Assembly: GCF_002812705.1 (NCBI RefSeq)
Contig: NZ_CP025030.1
Location: 4,650,001-4,714,000, forward strand
DNA from: Achromobacter spanius
Lineage (GTDB): Bacteria > Pseudomonadota > Gammaproteobacteria > Burkholderiales > Burkholderiaceae_B
Reading direction: 5' to 3'
Length of the DNA: 64,000 nt
This document shows positions 49,902 through 58,664 of the stretch, in pieces. The notes under the pieces were generated by a model that was not told where the DNA came from, did no database searches, and saw nothing but the letters and a program-made list of their open reading frames with translations. Made by a program: the position numbers and the translations under genes. The number at the start of each line of letters is the position of its first letter. Position 1 is the stretch's first letter.

Positions 49902-50221
49902 GCAAGTCTCCCAACTTGGATAAAGTTTTTTTTCCGGGTCCCGGGGCGAATTGGTGGAGCCCCCAGGCGCGATCCTGTGGGTAACAAATGGTCGCGCTCA
50001 TGAATTTGGCTGCGATCTTATCGGCAAATGCCGCCCGGGGCGTAGCGGGAAAACCCTTGCCGTAAGCTTCGTGAAATCTTTCGTCTTCGTATAGCTGGTA
50101 TGACCAGCGGCGGGCTTGATGGCGCGCACGGTCTTTCTGCACTGGTATGCGGGCCGGATCAGACGCGATACCGGCGCGCAGCGCTGAAATAAGCCGCCGC
50201 CGCTATATAACCAAAAAATAT
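49902..50221. other. 320-bp gap with dctP promoter region
   Basis: The region between the lipocalin-like stop and dctP contains an AT-rich stretch near 50195-50225 with an imperfect inverted pair (CGCTA...TAGCG) just after the lipocalin stop, and an eight-A run (on the minus strand) 20-30 bp before the dctP RBS. No gene is convincing here. Confidence 0.4.
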
Positions 50222-50809
50222 TTAGCGTGTTGCGCCGGCAGCATCTGGATACGTGCGCGGTTCGGGCCCCTGCTCGGGCCATTGCTGCGGCACGGGGCGC
50301 AATTCCGCGGTGTCATAGCCCAGTTCGCGCACCTTCTCCACCAGGCGAGCGTAGTCGGCCGGGGGCAAGCTGGGCGTGCGCGCCATGATCCAGACGTAGT
50401 CGCGCTTGCTGCGGCCGATGATGGTCTGTTGATAGTCGTCGTCCAGGTACGCAATGACGTATTCCGCCTGGATGGGCCAGATGAACTGCATGCCCCAGAT
50501 GGCGTTGCCCGTGTCCGGCTCCACCGTGCCCACTGGCCGCATGGTTTTCACCTTGGCGTCGAAGCCGCCGTGGCGGTAGCGGAAGGTGGTCTGGATGCGG
50601 CCATCGGGCAGCAAGGCGTAGGACTCCACGGCGTTGTACGACTGGCGTTCGGGCCAGGTGGGAATGCCGGCGATCACATACCAATCGCCCATGAAGCGCT
50701 TGATGTCGACGTTGCTGACGGGAGGCATCGGCGGCGGGCTGCTGCACCCGGCCAGCGCGGCAAGCGCGGCCAACACGGTCAGCCCGGCAAAGCGTTTGGA
50801 TTTCGGCAT
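50222..50809 (-). CDS. lipocalin family lipoprotein (Blc-like)
   Basis: A 195-aa protein with a lipoprotein signal (MPKSKRFAGLTVLAALAALA, lipobox AGC) and the bacterial lipocalin pattern: GDWYVIAGIPTWPER (GxW motif), then YNAVESYALLPDGRIQTTFR and a late block AYLDDDYQQTIIGRSKRDYV. Bacterial outer-membrane lipocalins bind fatty acids or lysophospholipids. It is the last gene of the minus-strand lipid-modification cluster, consistent with handling modified fatty acids. Confidence 0.9.
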   Translation of the reverse strand: MPKSKRFAGLTVLAALAALAGCSSPPPMPPVSNVDIKRFMGDWYVIAGIPTWPERQSYNAVESYALLPDGRIQTTFRYRHGGFDAKVKTMRPVGTVEPDTGNAIWGMQFIWPIQAEYVIAYLDDDYQQTIIGRSKRDYVWIMARTPSLPPADYARLVEKVRELGYDTAELRPVPQQWPEQGPEPRTYPDAAGATR

Positions 50810-50861
50810 GGCGCCCTCCTCTCGGTCTGGTTGCATGGTTGGGTCCGGCCTTGGTCAGACC

Positions 50862-51950
50862 CTATTCCGGCCGCACGAAGCGGTAATGCGCCACCATCCA
50901 CGCCTGCCCGTCCTGGTAGCCGAACAGTTCGGCGCAGGCCATCCAGAACATGCGCCAGCGCTGGAACCACAGGCCAGCAAGCGGCGCGCCATAGGCGTGT
51001 TCCAGCACCTGCATGATGTCTGCCCGCTTTTCGTCCTGGTTGGCCAGCCAGTGGTTGGCGGTGCGCTCGTAATGGCGGCCGTCGACCAGCCAGCGCGCCT
51101 GGATGCGCAAGTCCTGCTGGAACCACAGCAAGGTGTCCACCGACGGCATGATGCCGCCCGTGAAGAAATGCCGGCCCAGCCAATTGTCGGCGCCCTCGGT
51201 TTCAAAGGGGTACATCAGGCTGCGGTGCGCGAACAGGTGCACGAACAGCTTGCAGCCCGGGCGCAGCCACGAGCCGATACGCGCCAGCAGATCTTGGTAA
51301 TTGCGCATGTGCTCGAACATTTCCACCGACACGCAGCGGTCGAACGCGGACGGCGGCAGTTCCAGCGTGTTGACGTCGCAAGTGATGACCTCGACGTTCA
51401 GCAGCCCCCGCGCGCGGCATTGCGCCTGGATGTGCTGCCGCTGCGAGGCGGAATTCGAGACCGCCGTAATGCGCGCCGAGGGATAGCGTTCGGCCATCCA
51501 CAGCGTCAGGGATCCCCAGCCGCAGCCCAGTTCCAGAATGCGCTGGCCGTCCATCAGTTCGGCGCGCAGGCCGGTCAGTTCCAGCATGGCGGCTTCGGCC
51601 TGGTCCAGCGTTTCGCGGCCCGTGGGGTAGTAGCAGCCGGAATACTTCAACTGCCGGCCCAGGCACAGCTTGAAGAAGTCGGCCGGCAGCTCGTAGTGCT
51701 GGGTGTTGGCGGCGTCGGTGTGGATGGCGACGGGGCTGGTACGCAGCTCATCGATCAACTGCTGGTAGCGCCGCGCCTGGCCCGCGGGGCCGTCCGCCTG
51801 CTCCTCCCGTAGGCGCTGGGCGCACAAACGGCGGATGCCGTGGCGCATCAACGCGTCGGGCACCAGGCCGCGTTCGGCCAAGCCCAAGAGTCCAGGCGCC
51901 GGCCGGTCGGAAGCCAGGCGGGTATCACTGAGTGTTGCGGTCGTCATCAT
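50862..51950 (-). CDS. cyclopropane-fatty-acyl-phospholipid synthase family methyltransferase (short form)
   Basis: A 362-aa SAM-dependent methyltransferase. Motif I is ILELGCGWGSLTLWMAERYP; family blocks are HYELPADFFKLCLGRQLKYS, SVEMFEHMRNYQDLLARIGS and FTGGIMPSVDTLLWFQQDL. It lacks the N-terminal domain of true CFA synthase and differs from the 442-aa family member encoded two genes upstream. Its first codons overlap the DUF1295 gene stop (ATGA). Substrate is probably an unsaturated phospholipid acyl chain. Confidence 0.85.
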   Translation of the reverse strand: MMTTATLSDTRLASDRPAPGLLGLAERGLVPDALMRHGIRRLCAQRLREEQADGPAGQARRYQQLIDELRTSPVAIHTDAANTQHYELPADFFKLCLGRQLKYSGCYYPTGRETLDQAEAAMLELTGLRAELMDGQRILELGCGWGSLTLWMAERYPSARITAVSNSASQRQHIQAQCRARGLLNVEVITCDVNTLELPPSAFDRCVSVEMFEHMRNYQDLLARIGSWLRPGCKLFVHLFAHRSLMYPFETEGADNWLGRHFFTGGIMPSVDTLLWFQQDLRIQARWLVDGRHYERTANHWLANQDEKRADIMQVLEHAYGAPLAGLWFQRWRMFWMACAELFGYQDGQAWMVAHYRFVRPE

Positions 51951-52762
51951 TCGCCCTTTGCATTGGCATGCGTTGAGCCCGCCGATTCCCGCTTGGGAAA
52001 CCAGGGGAACAGCATCGGCGTGGTGCGCTGGTACTGGCGATAGTCGTCACCCCGGGTACGCAGCGCCTGCGCTTCGGTGTAGGGGATGCCGCTGATCCAG
52101 CGCAGGAAAATGAACATGGCAATGGGGCCCAGCCATGCCAGCCAGGCCAGACCGGCGCCCACGGCCAGCGCCACATAGCTGAACCAGTGCAGCCATTCAA
52201 AAAAGTAATTGGGATGCCGGGAATAACGCCACAGGCCCTGGCGGCAGGTGCGGCCACGGTTGGCCGGGTTGTCGCGGAAAGCGTCCAACTGCCGGTCGGC
52301 AATCGTTTCACCCGCCACGGCCACGAGCCACACCAGCAGGCCCAGCCATACCCACGGCGTCATGCGCGGCACGGGGTTGGAAGCGACCGCGATGAAGGGC
52401 AGCGACATGAAGACGACCAGCCCGGCTTGCGCCAGGAAGAACAGCGCAAACTTCCCCTGGTGCCCGTTCCAGTGCGCGCGCAAGGCGCGGTAGCGGCCGT
52501 CTTCCTCGCCATGGCGCACGCGCCGCCAGATATGCCACGCCAGCCGCCCGGCCCACACGCCGCCCAGCACGGCCAGCAACACGCGCGGGATGGCGGCGCC
52601 GGGGCCGGTCAGCGCCAGCAGCACGGCGGCCAGCGCCATGCCAGACGCCCACATCGCGTCCACAATGCCCGCGTTGTGATGGCGCCGCTGCCAGCGCCAG
52701 CCCACGGTCATCAGCACCACGGCCACCGCCGCCACCATCAGCGCCTGCATGCCGGGCGTCAT
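51947..52762 (-). CDS. DUF1295 (steroid 5-alpha-reductase-fold) membrane protein
   Basis: A 271-aa multi-span protein of the DUF1295 family. The C-terminal signature is RHPNYFFEWLHWFSYVALAV, followed by ISGIPYTEAQALRTRGDDYR, matching the NADPH-binding part of the 5-alpha-reductase/isoprenylcysteine methyltransferase fold. The ATG at 52762 overlaps the stop of the upstream CFA-family gene (ATGA); the longer frame lies inside that gene. In this gene context it is likely a reductase acting on modified acyl chains. Confidence 0.85.
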   Translation of the reverse strand: MTPGMQALMVAAVAVVLMTVGWRWQRRHHNAGIVDAMWASGMALAAVLLALTGPGAAIPRVLLAVLGGVWAGRLAWHIWRRVRHGEEDGRYRALRAHWNGHQGKFALFFLAQAGLVVFMSLPFIAVASNPVPRMTPWVWLGLLVWLVAVAGETIADRQLDAFRDNPANRGRTCRQGLWRYSRHPNYFFEWLHWFSYVALAVGAGLAWLAWLGPIAMFIFLRWISGIPYTEAQALRTRGDDYRQYQRTTPMLFPWFPKRESAGSTHANAKGE

Positions 52763-54087
52763 GACGTAGCCCAGCGCGCCGTCGCGGGCATGGCGGCCGG
52801 CCGCGCCAGCAGCAGATGCGACACGCCGATGGCGCGTTCCCGAAAGCCGCCTTCGCAATACGCCAGATAGAACTCCCACAGGCGAATGAAGCGTTCGTCA
52901 AAACCCTGCGCGCGGACGGCGTCCAGGCGGGCCAAGAAGCGATGTCGCCATGCTTCCAAGGTGCGCGCATAAGACAGGCCGAAGTCTTCCAGGTGCACCA
53001 GGCTTAAATCGCTGGCGCGCGTCTTGGCTTGCAGCATGGCCTGGATGGACGGCATGAAGCTGCCGGGGAAGATATGCCGCTTGATGAAGTCCACCGCCTT
53101 CAGCGCCTGCGCGTAGCGATGGTCTTCAATGGTGATGGCCTGAATCAGCGCCATGCCGTCCGGCTTGAGCAGTTCGCCCACCTTGGCGAAGTACGCCGGC
53201 AGGTAGGCGGCGCCGATGGCCTCGATCATTTCAATGGACACCAGCTTGTCGAACTGGCCGTTCAGGTCGCGATAGTCTTGCAGCAGCGCGTCCACGCGGT
53301 ATTGCAGGCCGGCGCGGCGGATGCGTTCGGTGGCCAGCGCGTGCTGTTCGCGCGAGATCGTGGTGGTGGTGACGTGGCAGCCATAGTGGCGCGCCGCGTG
53401 CAGCGCAAAGCCGCCCCAGCCGGTGCCGATCTCGACCACGCGCTGGCCGGGTCGCAGATCAAGCTTGCGGCAGATCACGTCCAGCTTGCGGGTTGAGGCC
53501 TGCTCCAGCGTGTCGTCCTCGCCCGCCCAGATGGCCGACGAATACATCATGTCGTCGGACAGGAACAGGCGGAAGAATTCATTGCCCAGGTCGTAGTGCG
53601 CGGCGATATTGCGCCGGCTGCCCGCGCGCGTGTTGCGGCGGCAGGCATGCAGCGCCCGCATCGCCATGCCGCCCAGCCGCGCCATGCCGCGTTCCATGCC
53701 GTCGAGCAGGTCGCGGTTGCGCACCAGCAGGCGGATCAGGCCGACAAGATCATTGCAGTGCCAGTGGCCGTCGCCATAGGATTCACCGCCGCCCACGCTG
53801 CCATGGCTGGCGATGGCGCGGTAGAACGCCGGGTCTTGCACCCGCAGCCGCAGGGGTCGGACGGCTGTTGCGCCCTGCTCGCCCGGTTCGACGTCGCCCA
53901 ATTCGACGTTGCCCACTTCGACGCTGCCCATTGCGTCGTCGATCAGCAGCCGCCCGCCTTGCAATTGCCCCAGTTGGTCCAGCAGGCGCCGACGCAGCAG
54001 GCGTTCGGTCAGCGACAGGGCCTGCGCGGCCTCGGGCACGCAGGCATCGTTGAGCGCCAGGCGTTCGGAGTCGGAGGGGGATCTCAT
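52759..54087 (-). CDS. cyclopropane-fatty-acyl-phospholipid synthase family protein (long form)
   Basis: A 442-aa CFA-synthase-family protein with the N-terminal lipid-binding region (FYRAIASHGSVGGGESYGDG) and the methyltransferase core (RNIAAHYDLGNEFFRLFLSD, VVEIGTGWGGFALHAARHYG, KLVSIEMIEAIGAAYLPAYF, IKRHIFPGSFMPSIQAML). It transfers a methyl or methylene group from SAM to phospholipid acyl double bonds. First gene of an ATGA-coupled three-gene unit, with the lipocalin following. In several Proteobacteria such clusters are under oxidative-stress sigma-factor control; no sigma-factor gene is present here. Confidence 0.88.
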   Translation of the reverse strand: MRSPSDSERLALNDACVPEAAQALSLTERLLRRRLLDQLGQLQGGRLLIDDAMGSVEVGNVELGDVEPGEQGATAVRPLRLRVQDPAFYRAIASHGSVGGGESYGDGHWHCNDLVGLIRLLVRNRDLLDGMERGMARLGGMAMRALHACRRNTRAGSRRNIAAHYDLGNEFFRLFLSDDMMYSSAIWAGEDDTLEQASTRKLDVICRKLDLRPGQRVVEIGTGWGGFALHAARHYGCHVTTTTISREQHALATERIRRAGLQYRVDALLQDYRDLNGQFDKLVSIEMIEAIGAAYLPAYFAKVGELLKPDGMALIQAITIEDHRYAQALKAVDFIKRHIFPGSFMPSIQAMLQAKTRASDLSLVHLEDFGLSYARTLEAWRHRFLARLDAVRAQGFDERFIRLWEFYLAYCEGGFRERAIGVSHLLLARPAAMPATARWATS

Positions 54088-54245
54088 CAGTCTTCTCCCG
54101 GTTAGGCGAATTAAGCGCGCGGGATCCTATGGGCGTGGGAATTCCCGCTTGCGCGTGTGGATGACCTATATACGTAGACCCCGGCGAGTTGGATTCACCA
54201 GGGAAAACCCGTAGGTTCTTGCCGTGCCCGCGTGATCGATTCGCG

Positions 54246-54312
54246 TGCCCTACTTGCATGTCGTGCTCGCACGCCCTGCCTGCCCTACCTGCGTGCCCTA
54301 CTCGCATGCGCG
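54246..54312. repeat. short imperfect repeats with GCCCTAC core
   Basis: Several degenerate copies of a unit like GCCCTAC(T/C)(T/C)GC(A/G)TG occur between the CFA-family gene and the alpha/beta-hydrolase gene. Copies are not uniform in spacing. Function unknown. Confidence 0.4.
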
Positions 54313-54349
54313 AATCGGATGCGCGACGCGATTGCGCTACTTCAACGCG

Positions 54350-55231
54350 CTACTTGTCCGATCGACGCTGCGCATCCGACGGATCCAAGACAAAACCCGC
54401 CAGATCGTCCAGCACCGGCGCACGCCATCGCAGCGGACGCGCCAGCGCCCCAGCCGGCAGCGCGTGCCCCAGGCCGTCGTAACGCACCAGCGTCACGGGC
54501 ACGCGAGCGGCCTGCAAGGCGGCGGCCAGCCCTTCGGTATTGCGATGGGGGTCGACGGTGGTGTCGGCCATGCCCGCCATTAGCAAGGCGGGCGGCGCGT
54601 TGGGCGTGACGTGGGCAATGGGCTGGGAGTCGGGCGGCGTGCCCGGGAAATGGAACACGGGCTTCAGGCTGCTGGCCACGATGGGCAGGAAGTCGTAGGG
54701 GCCGGCCATGCCGATCCAGCCGCGCAGCATCGACGGCGACGCGCCATGGCGTTCCAGCCAGCGCGGGTCCAGCGCAACCATGGCGGCGTTGTAGCCACCC
54801 GCGCTATGACCGGCCACGAACACCCGGCCGGGGTCGCCGCCGTATTCGGCCACGTGTTGCAGCGTCCAGGCGACGGCGCGGGCGCAATCGTCCAGGAAGT
54901 CCGGGTAGGCCACGTCGGGGTATAGCCGGTAGTCAGCGATTACGGCCAGGATGCCGCGAGACGCCAGCGCGTCGCCCACAAACTTGTAGTCGGCGCGCGA
55001 GCCATTGCGCCAACTGCCGCCGTAGAAGAACACGACCACGGGCGGCTGCTGCACACCGGGTGGCGCGTAGATGTCCAGGCGCTGGCGAGGGTCGGCGCCA
55101 TAGGCCACGTCCGCCACTACGCGGTTGGCGTTGTCGGGCACCGCACCGTTAAGCACGGCCAGCGGCGAACAGGCCGTCAGGGTCAGCAGCAGCAATGCCG
55201 CCAGCACGGCCACCGTGGCCGCGCTACGCAT
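54350..55231 (-). CDS. alpha/beta-hydrolase lipoprotein (BD-FAE/carboxylesterase-like)
   Basis: A 293-aa hydrolase with a lipoprotein signal (lipobox LTAC at about residues 18-21). It has oxyanion block FFYGGSWRNGSRADYKFVGD, nucleophile elbow GHSAGGYNA, Asp in AGMADTTVDPH and His in GLGHALPAG. Envelope-anchored esterase or lipase is the likely role. Stands between the lipid-modification cluster and DUF1415, with its own promoter region. Confidence 0.88.
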   Translation of the reverse strand: MRSAATVAVLAALLLLTLTACSPLAVLNGAVPDNANRVVADVAYGADPRQRLDIYAPPGVQQPPVVVFFYGGSWRNGSRADYKFVGDALASRGILAVIADYRLYPDVAYPDFLDDCARAVAWTLQHVAEYGGDPGRVFVAGHSAGGYNAAMVALDPRWLERHGASPSMLRGWIGMAGPYDFLPIVASSLKPVFHFPGTPPDSQPIAHVTPNAPPALLMAGMADTTVDPHRNTEGLAAALQAARVPVTLVRYDGLGHALPAGALARPLRWRAPVLDDLAGFVLDPSDAQRRSDK

Positions 55232-55345
55232 GGCGCGCCTGGGCAGAGAGGGAAACGAAGGGGAAAACGCAGAGTAAAAAACCGGGCACCGCCGTCTCCT
55301 GTCGCATCAAGGGTGGTTAACCCTCTATACGAAGCAGACGGCGAA

Positions 55346-55440
55346 ATGGATGCCCTTGGATGGATGCCCCTGGATGGATGCCCTGGATGGACACCCTGAA
55401 GCGGACGCCCTGACGTGGACGCCCCTGGATCGGAACCCCT
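55346..55440. repeat. tandem repeat array, unit about 14 bp
   Basis: Roughly seven imperfect units of consensus ATGGATGCCCCTGG, the first three nearly identical and later ones diverged (e.g. CGTGGACGCCCCTGG). The array abuts the DUF1415 stop codon. Variation in copy number between strains is likely. Confidence 0.8.
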
Positions 55441-55996
55441 AAGCCTTGGTCATCAGCTTCTTCCAGCCTTCCAGGCCCAGCTTCTTCATCGTGTCGATGT
55501 TCTTTTCATAGATTTCCGAGGCGTCTGGAAACGACTCCACCGCGCGGTCGATGCTGTCTTCCCGCAGCAAATGCAAGATGGGGTACGGTGCGCGGTTCGT
55601 GTAGTTCTCGATATCGTCGGCCTGCGTGTCGGCAAACTGGAACTGCGGGTGGAACGTGGCCACCTGCAATTCGCCCACCAGCCGCATGCGCTTGAGCAGG
55701 CGGTCGGACAGTTCTTCGAAATCGTTGAAATCCAGGAAATCGTCCAGCGCGTCGGGAATGATCAACAAGGTGGTGTCGATCTTCTCGGGGTCGGCCTCGG
55801 CCAGCAGGGCAAGCTCGTCCTGCAAGTCGGTCAACACCCCTTCGGCGTCGGTGGCGTCGCTGACGGCAAAGCGGATCTGGTCCTTGACCTGAACCGCTTT
55901 GGCGAACGGGCAAAGATTCAGGCCGATCACGGCCTGAGTCAGCCAGTGGCGGGTTTCAGCCACCACATTGGCATAAGCATCGGAAGTCGAAATCAT
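55439..55996 (-). CDS. DUF1415 family protein
   Basis: A 185-aa cytoplasmic protein of the DUF1415 family. It has the typical ETRHWLTQAVIGLNLCPFAK near the N-terminus (with the conserved Cys-Pro-Phe), and ATFHPQFQFADTQADDIENY and NRAPYPILHLLRE in the middle. Function unknown. The ATG overlaps the M20 peptidase stop (55993-55996), so it is translationally coupled to that gene. Confidence 0.9.
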   Translation of the reverse strand: MISTSDAYANVVAETRHWLTQAVIGLNLCPFAKAVQVKDQIRFAVSDATDAEGVLTDLQDELALLAEADPEKIDTTLLIIPDALDDFLDFNDFEELSDRLLKRMRLVGELQVATFHPQFQFADTQADDIENYTNRAPYPILHLLREDSIDRAVESFPDASEIYEKNIDTMKKLGLEGWKKLMTKA

Positions 55997-57462
55997 GCCG
56001 GCATGGCCGCCATGGTTTGCGCAACGGCCGCCGTCAGCTTTTTGCCGTAGGGCACGTGCAGGAATTCATTGGGGCCGTGCGCGTTGGACTTCGGGCCCAA
56101 CACGCCGCACACCATGAATTGCGCCTTCGGGAAGCCCTTTTGCAGGATGCTCATCAGCGGAATCGTGCCGCCCTGGCCGATGTAGCCGCAAGGCTGGCCG
56201 TAGTACTGCTGCGACGCCGCGTCCAGCGCCTGGGTCAGCCACGGCACGGATGCCGGCGCGTTCCAGCCGGTGGCGGCGCCTTCGTTGGCCTTGAAGATGA
56301 CCTTGGCGTTATAGGGCGCGTCGGCCTCCAGCAGTTCCTTGATTTCCTGCGAGGCGGCCACGGCGTCAATCAGCGGCGGCAGGCGCAGCGACAGCTTGAA
56401 TGCCGTACGCGGGCGCAGCACGTTGCCGGCGCTGGACAACGGCGGCAGGCCTTCGGCGCCGGTCACCGACAAGGTCGGGCGCCACGTGCGGTTCAGCAGC
56501 GCCTCTTCGGGTTCGGTCGTCATCGGCAGCACGAAGCCGCCTTCGGCGCCGCAGCTCCAGGGGAAACGGCGCCACACTTCGTCGCCCAGAATGCGCGCGG
56601 TGGCGGTCACTTGTTCGACGCGGTCGGCGGGAATTTCGCAATGCAGGCTTTGCGGCAGCAAACGGCCGGTGGCGCTGTCTTCCAGGCGGTCCAGCAGATG
56701 GCGCAGGATGCGGAACGACGACGGCACCACGCCGCTGGAATCGCCCGAATGCACGCCTTCGTCCAGCACCTGCACTTCCAGCGTGCCAGCCACCATGCCG
56801 CGCAGCGAGGTCGTCATCCAAAGCTGGTCGTAGTTGCCGGCGCCCGAATCCAGGCACACCACCAGGGCGACGTTGCCCAGGCGGTCGCGCAGCGCGTCCA
56901 CGTACGGCAGCAGGTCGTAGCTGCCCGATTCTTCACAGGTTTCCACGATGCCCACGCAACGCGGACGCGGGACGCCCTGCTTGTCCAGCGCCATGATGGC
57001 GGTCAGCGAGGCGTACACGGCATAGCCGTCGTCCGCGCCGCCACGGCCGTAGAGCTTGCCGTCTTCGTACTTCGGGGTCCAGGGGCCAAGACCTGCGCGC
57101 CAGCCCGAGAATTCCGGCTGCTTGTCCAGGTGGCCGTACAGCAGCACGGTGTCGCCGTTATCGCTGCGGGTGGCGGGCGCGTCAAAGAAGATGACGGGCG
57201 TGCGGCCCGGCAGACGCACCACTTCCAGCTTCAGGCCCGAGACCTTCTGCGCTTCGACCCAGGCGGCGGCATCGCGCACCACACGCTCGATGAACGCGTT
57301 CTTTTCCCAGTCGGCGTCAAACGCGGGGCTCTTGGCGGGGATGGCGATGTAGTCGGTCAGCGCGGGGATGATTTCGTTGTCCCACTTGTCATCCACAAAG
57401 GCCTGGAGGGCGTCGGGATCAAGGGTGGGCGGCAGTGCGTCGTCGGGGATACGGGCGTTCAT
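55993..57462 (-). CDS. M20-family metallopeptidase
   Basis: A 489-aa M20 dipeptidase/carboxypeptidase-like enzyme. It has metal ligand His-x-Asp in LLYGHLDKQPEFSGW, the bridging Asp in GRGGADDGYAVYA, Glu-Glu in ETCEESGSYDL and Asp in CLDSGAGNYDQLW. The di-zinc active site appears complete. Most likely a cytoplasmic peptidase for di- or tripeptides. Forms an operon with DUF1415 downstream. Confidence 0.9.
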   Translation of the reverse strand: MNARIPDDALPPTLDPDALQAFVDDKWDNEIIPALTDYIAIPAKSPAFDADWEKNAFIERVVRDAAAWVEAQKVSGLKLEVVRLPGRTPVIFFDAPATRSDNGDTVLLYGHLDKQPEFSGWRAGLGPWTPKYEDGKLYGRGGADDGYAVYASLTAIMALDKQGVPRPRCVGIVETCEESGSYDLLPYVDALRDRLGNVALVVCLDSGAGNYDQLWMTTSLRGMVAGTLEVQVLDEGVHSGDSSGVVPSSFRILRHLLDRLEDSATGRLLPQSLHCEIPADRVEQVTATARILGDEVWRRFPWSCGAEGGFVLPMTTEPEEALLNRTWRPTLSVTGAEGLPPLSSAGNVLRPRTAFKLSLRLPPLIDAVAASQEIKELLEADAPYNAKVIFKANEGAATGWNAPASVPWLTQALDAASQQYYGQPCGYIGQGGTIPLMSILQKGFPKAQFMVCGVLGPKSNAHGPNEFLHVPYGKKLTAAVAQTMAAMPA

Positions 57463-57608
57463 GGCGCGGAATCCTGTAGGGGTGCGTGGGGGGTGCGGGA
57501 TTTGGGTAATTCGGTATTTTATGCCTGCCGTCGACAGAGCGGGGCGAGTGGGATGCGCACGCGGGCAGCGCGCGATGCAGACCTAGGCCCAAACCCAGCC
57601 CGGACGGG

Positions 57609-58526
57609 TCAACGCGCCGCGTACGCCTCGATGCGCGCCCACACGTCTCGCGCCAGCGACTTGGCGTTGTCCACCGATTGATAGATGCGGATTTCCATGT
57701 GGATGTCGTTGCGGGCGCTGTCGGCGCGCACCAGCGTGCCGGCGCGCAAGTCGGCTTCTATCAGCGTGTGCGGCAACCATGCCAGGCCGAAGCCTTGGCG
57801 CGCCATCGCGTGCAGCGCGTCGGCCAGGTCCGACTCGTACATCGTCTGCAACTGCCCGATCAGGCACAGGCCGCGCAGCTTATCGTCCAGGATGCGGCCC
57901 AGCGACATGCTGTCGGCATACGCCAGGAACGGCACGGCGGGGTCGGAGGCCAGCTTGGGCACCGCGTAGCGGGGATGGCGGCCGCCCGGCGACACCGGCG
58001 CGCTGACGGCAACCAGTTTGTCGGCCCCCACCCGGCGCCAGCGGTAGCCGGGGTTGTCGATCTTGGCGTACAGCGGTTCGTGCGCGTGGCACAGCAAAAA
58101 ATCCACCTCGCCCTCGGCCAGCATGTCCACGCCGAAATTCAAGGTGGTGGTGATCACCTTGAGCTGGAACGCGGGCATGCCCTGCTGCACGCGCGCCATG
58201 ACGCCGGGCAGCACCGAATGCGCCAGGGTCTTGCCCGACGCGATGGTGATTTTCCGGTTGCGTTCCTGTTCGGGCTTTTGCAGCGCCTGGCGGGTGTCGC
58301 GCAGGATGTCCAGCACATCGATGGCGGCGGCCAGCATGTTGCGCCCCGCCGCGTTCAAGCTGGACACCTGATGCCCGCGCTCGACCAAGGGCACCCCGGC
58401 CCACTCCTCCAGCGCCTTGATGCGGCGTCCGAAAGCCGGATGGGTCACATTGCGCGCCTCGGCCGCCTGAAACATGTTGCGCGACTTGGACAGCGCAACG
58501 AAGTCCTCCAGCCATTTGGTGTCCAT
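57609..58526 (-). CDS. LysR-family transcriptional regulator
   Basis: A 305-aa LysR protein with an N-terminal HTH (SRNMFQAAEARNVTHPAFGR) and a substrate-binding domain. It is divergent from the esterase-Bug operon across a 138-bp gap, the classical LysR arrangement, and so probably controls that operon in response to its substrate or product. Confidence 0.9.
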   Translation of the reverse strand: MDTKWLEDFVALSKSRNMFQAAEARNVTHPAFGRRIKALEEWAGVPLVERGHQVSSLNAAGRNMLAAAIDVLDILRDTRQALQKPEQERNRKITIASGKTLAHSVLPGVMARVQQGMPAFQLKVITTTLNFGVDMLAEGEVDFLLCHAHEPLYAKIDNPGYRWRRVGADKLVAVSAPVSPGGRHPRYAVPKLASDPAVPFLAYADSMSLGRILDDKLRGLCLIGQLQTMYESDLADALHAMARQGFGLAWLPHTLIEADLRAGTLVRADSARNDIHMEIRIYQSVDNAKSLARDVWARIEAYAAR

Positions 58527-58664
58527 GGGGTCTCTTTCAGGGTCAAGGCGCGCCCGGATGGGCGGTTATGGGTCTGTGCCGATTCGGCACAGGGGCCGCT
58601 CATTTTGCACAAGGCTGATACATCTGGCAACTAACATTCCGGCATCGTTTTCTGGAAGGCGCCG

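Noticed and set aside
49771..50142. 123-aa minus-strand frame before dctP
   Set aside because: It overlaps the dctP signal region in another frame and shows no domain.
56017..57681. 554-aa plus-strand frame opposite the M20 peptidase
   Set aside because: Antisense shadow; the M20 frame has all metal-ligand motifs.
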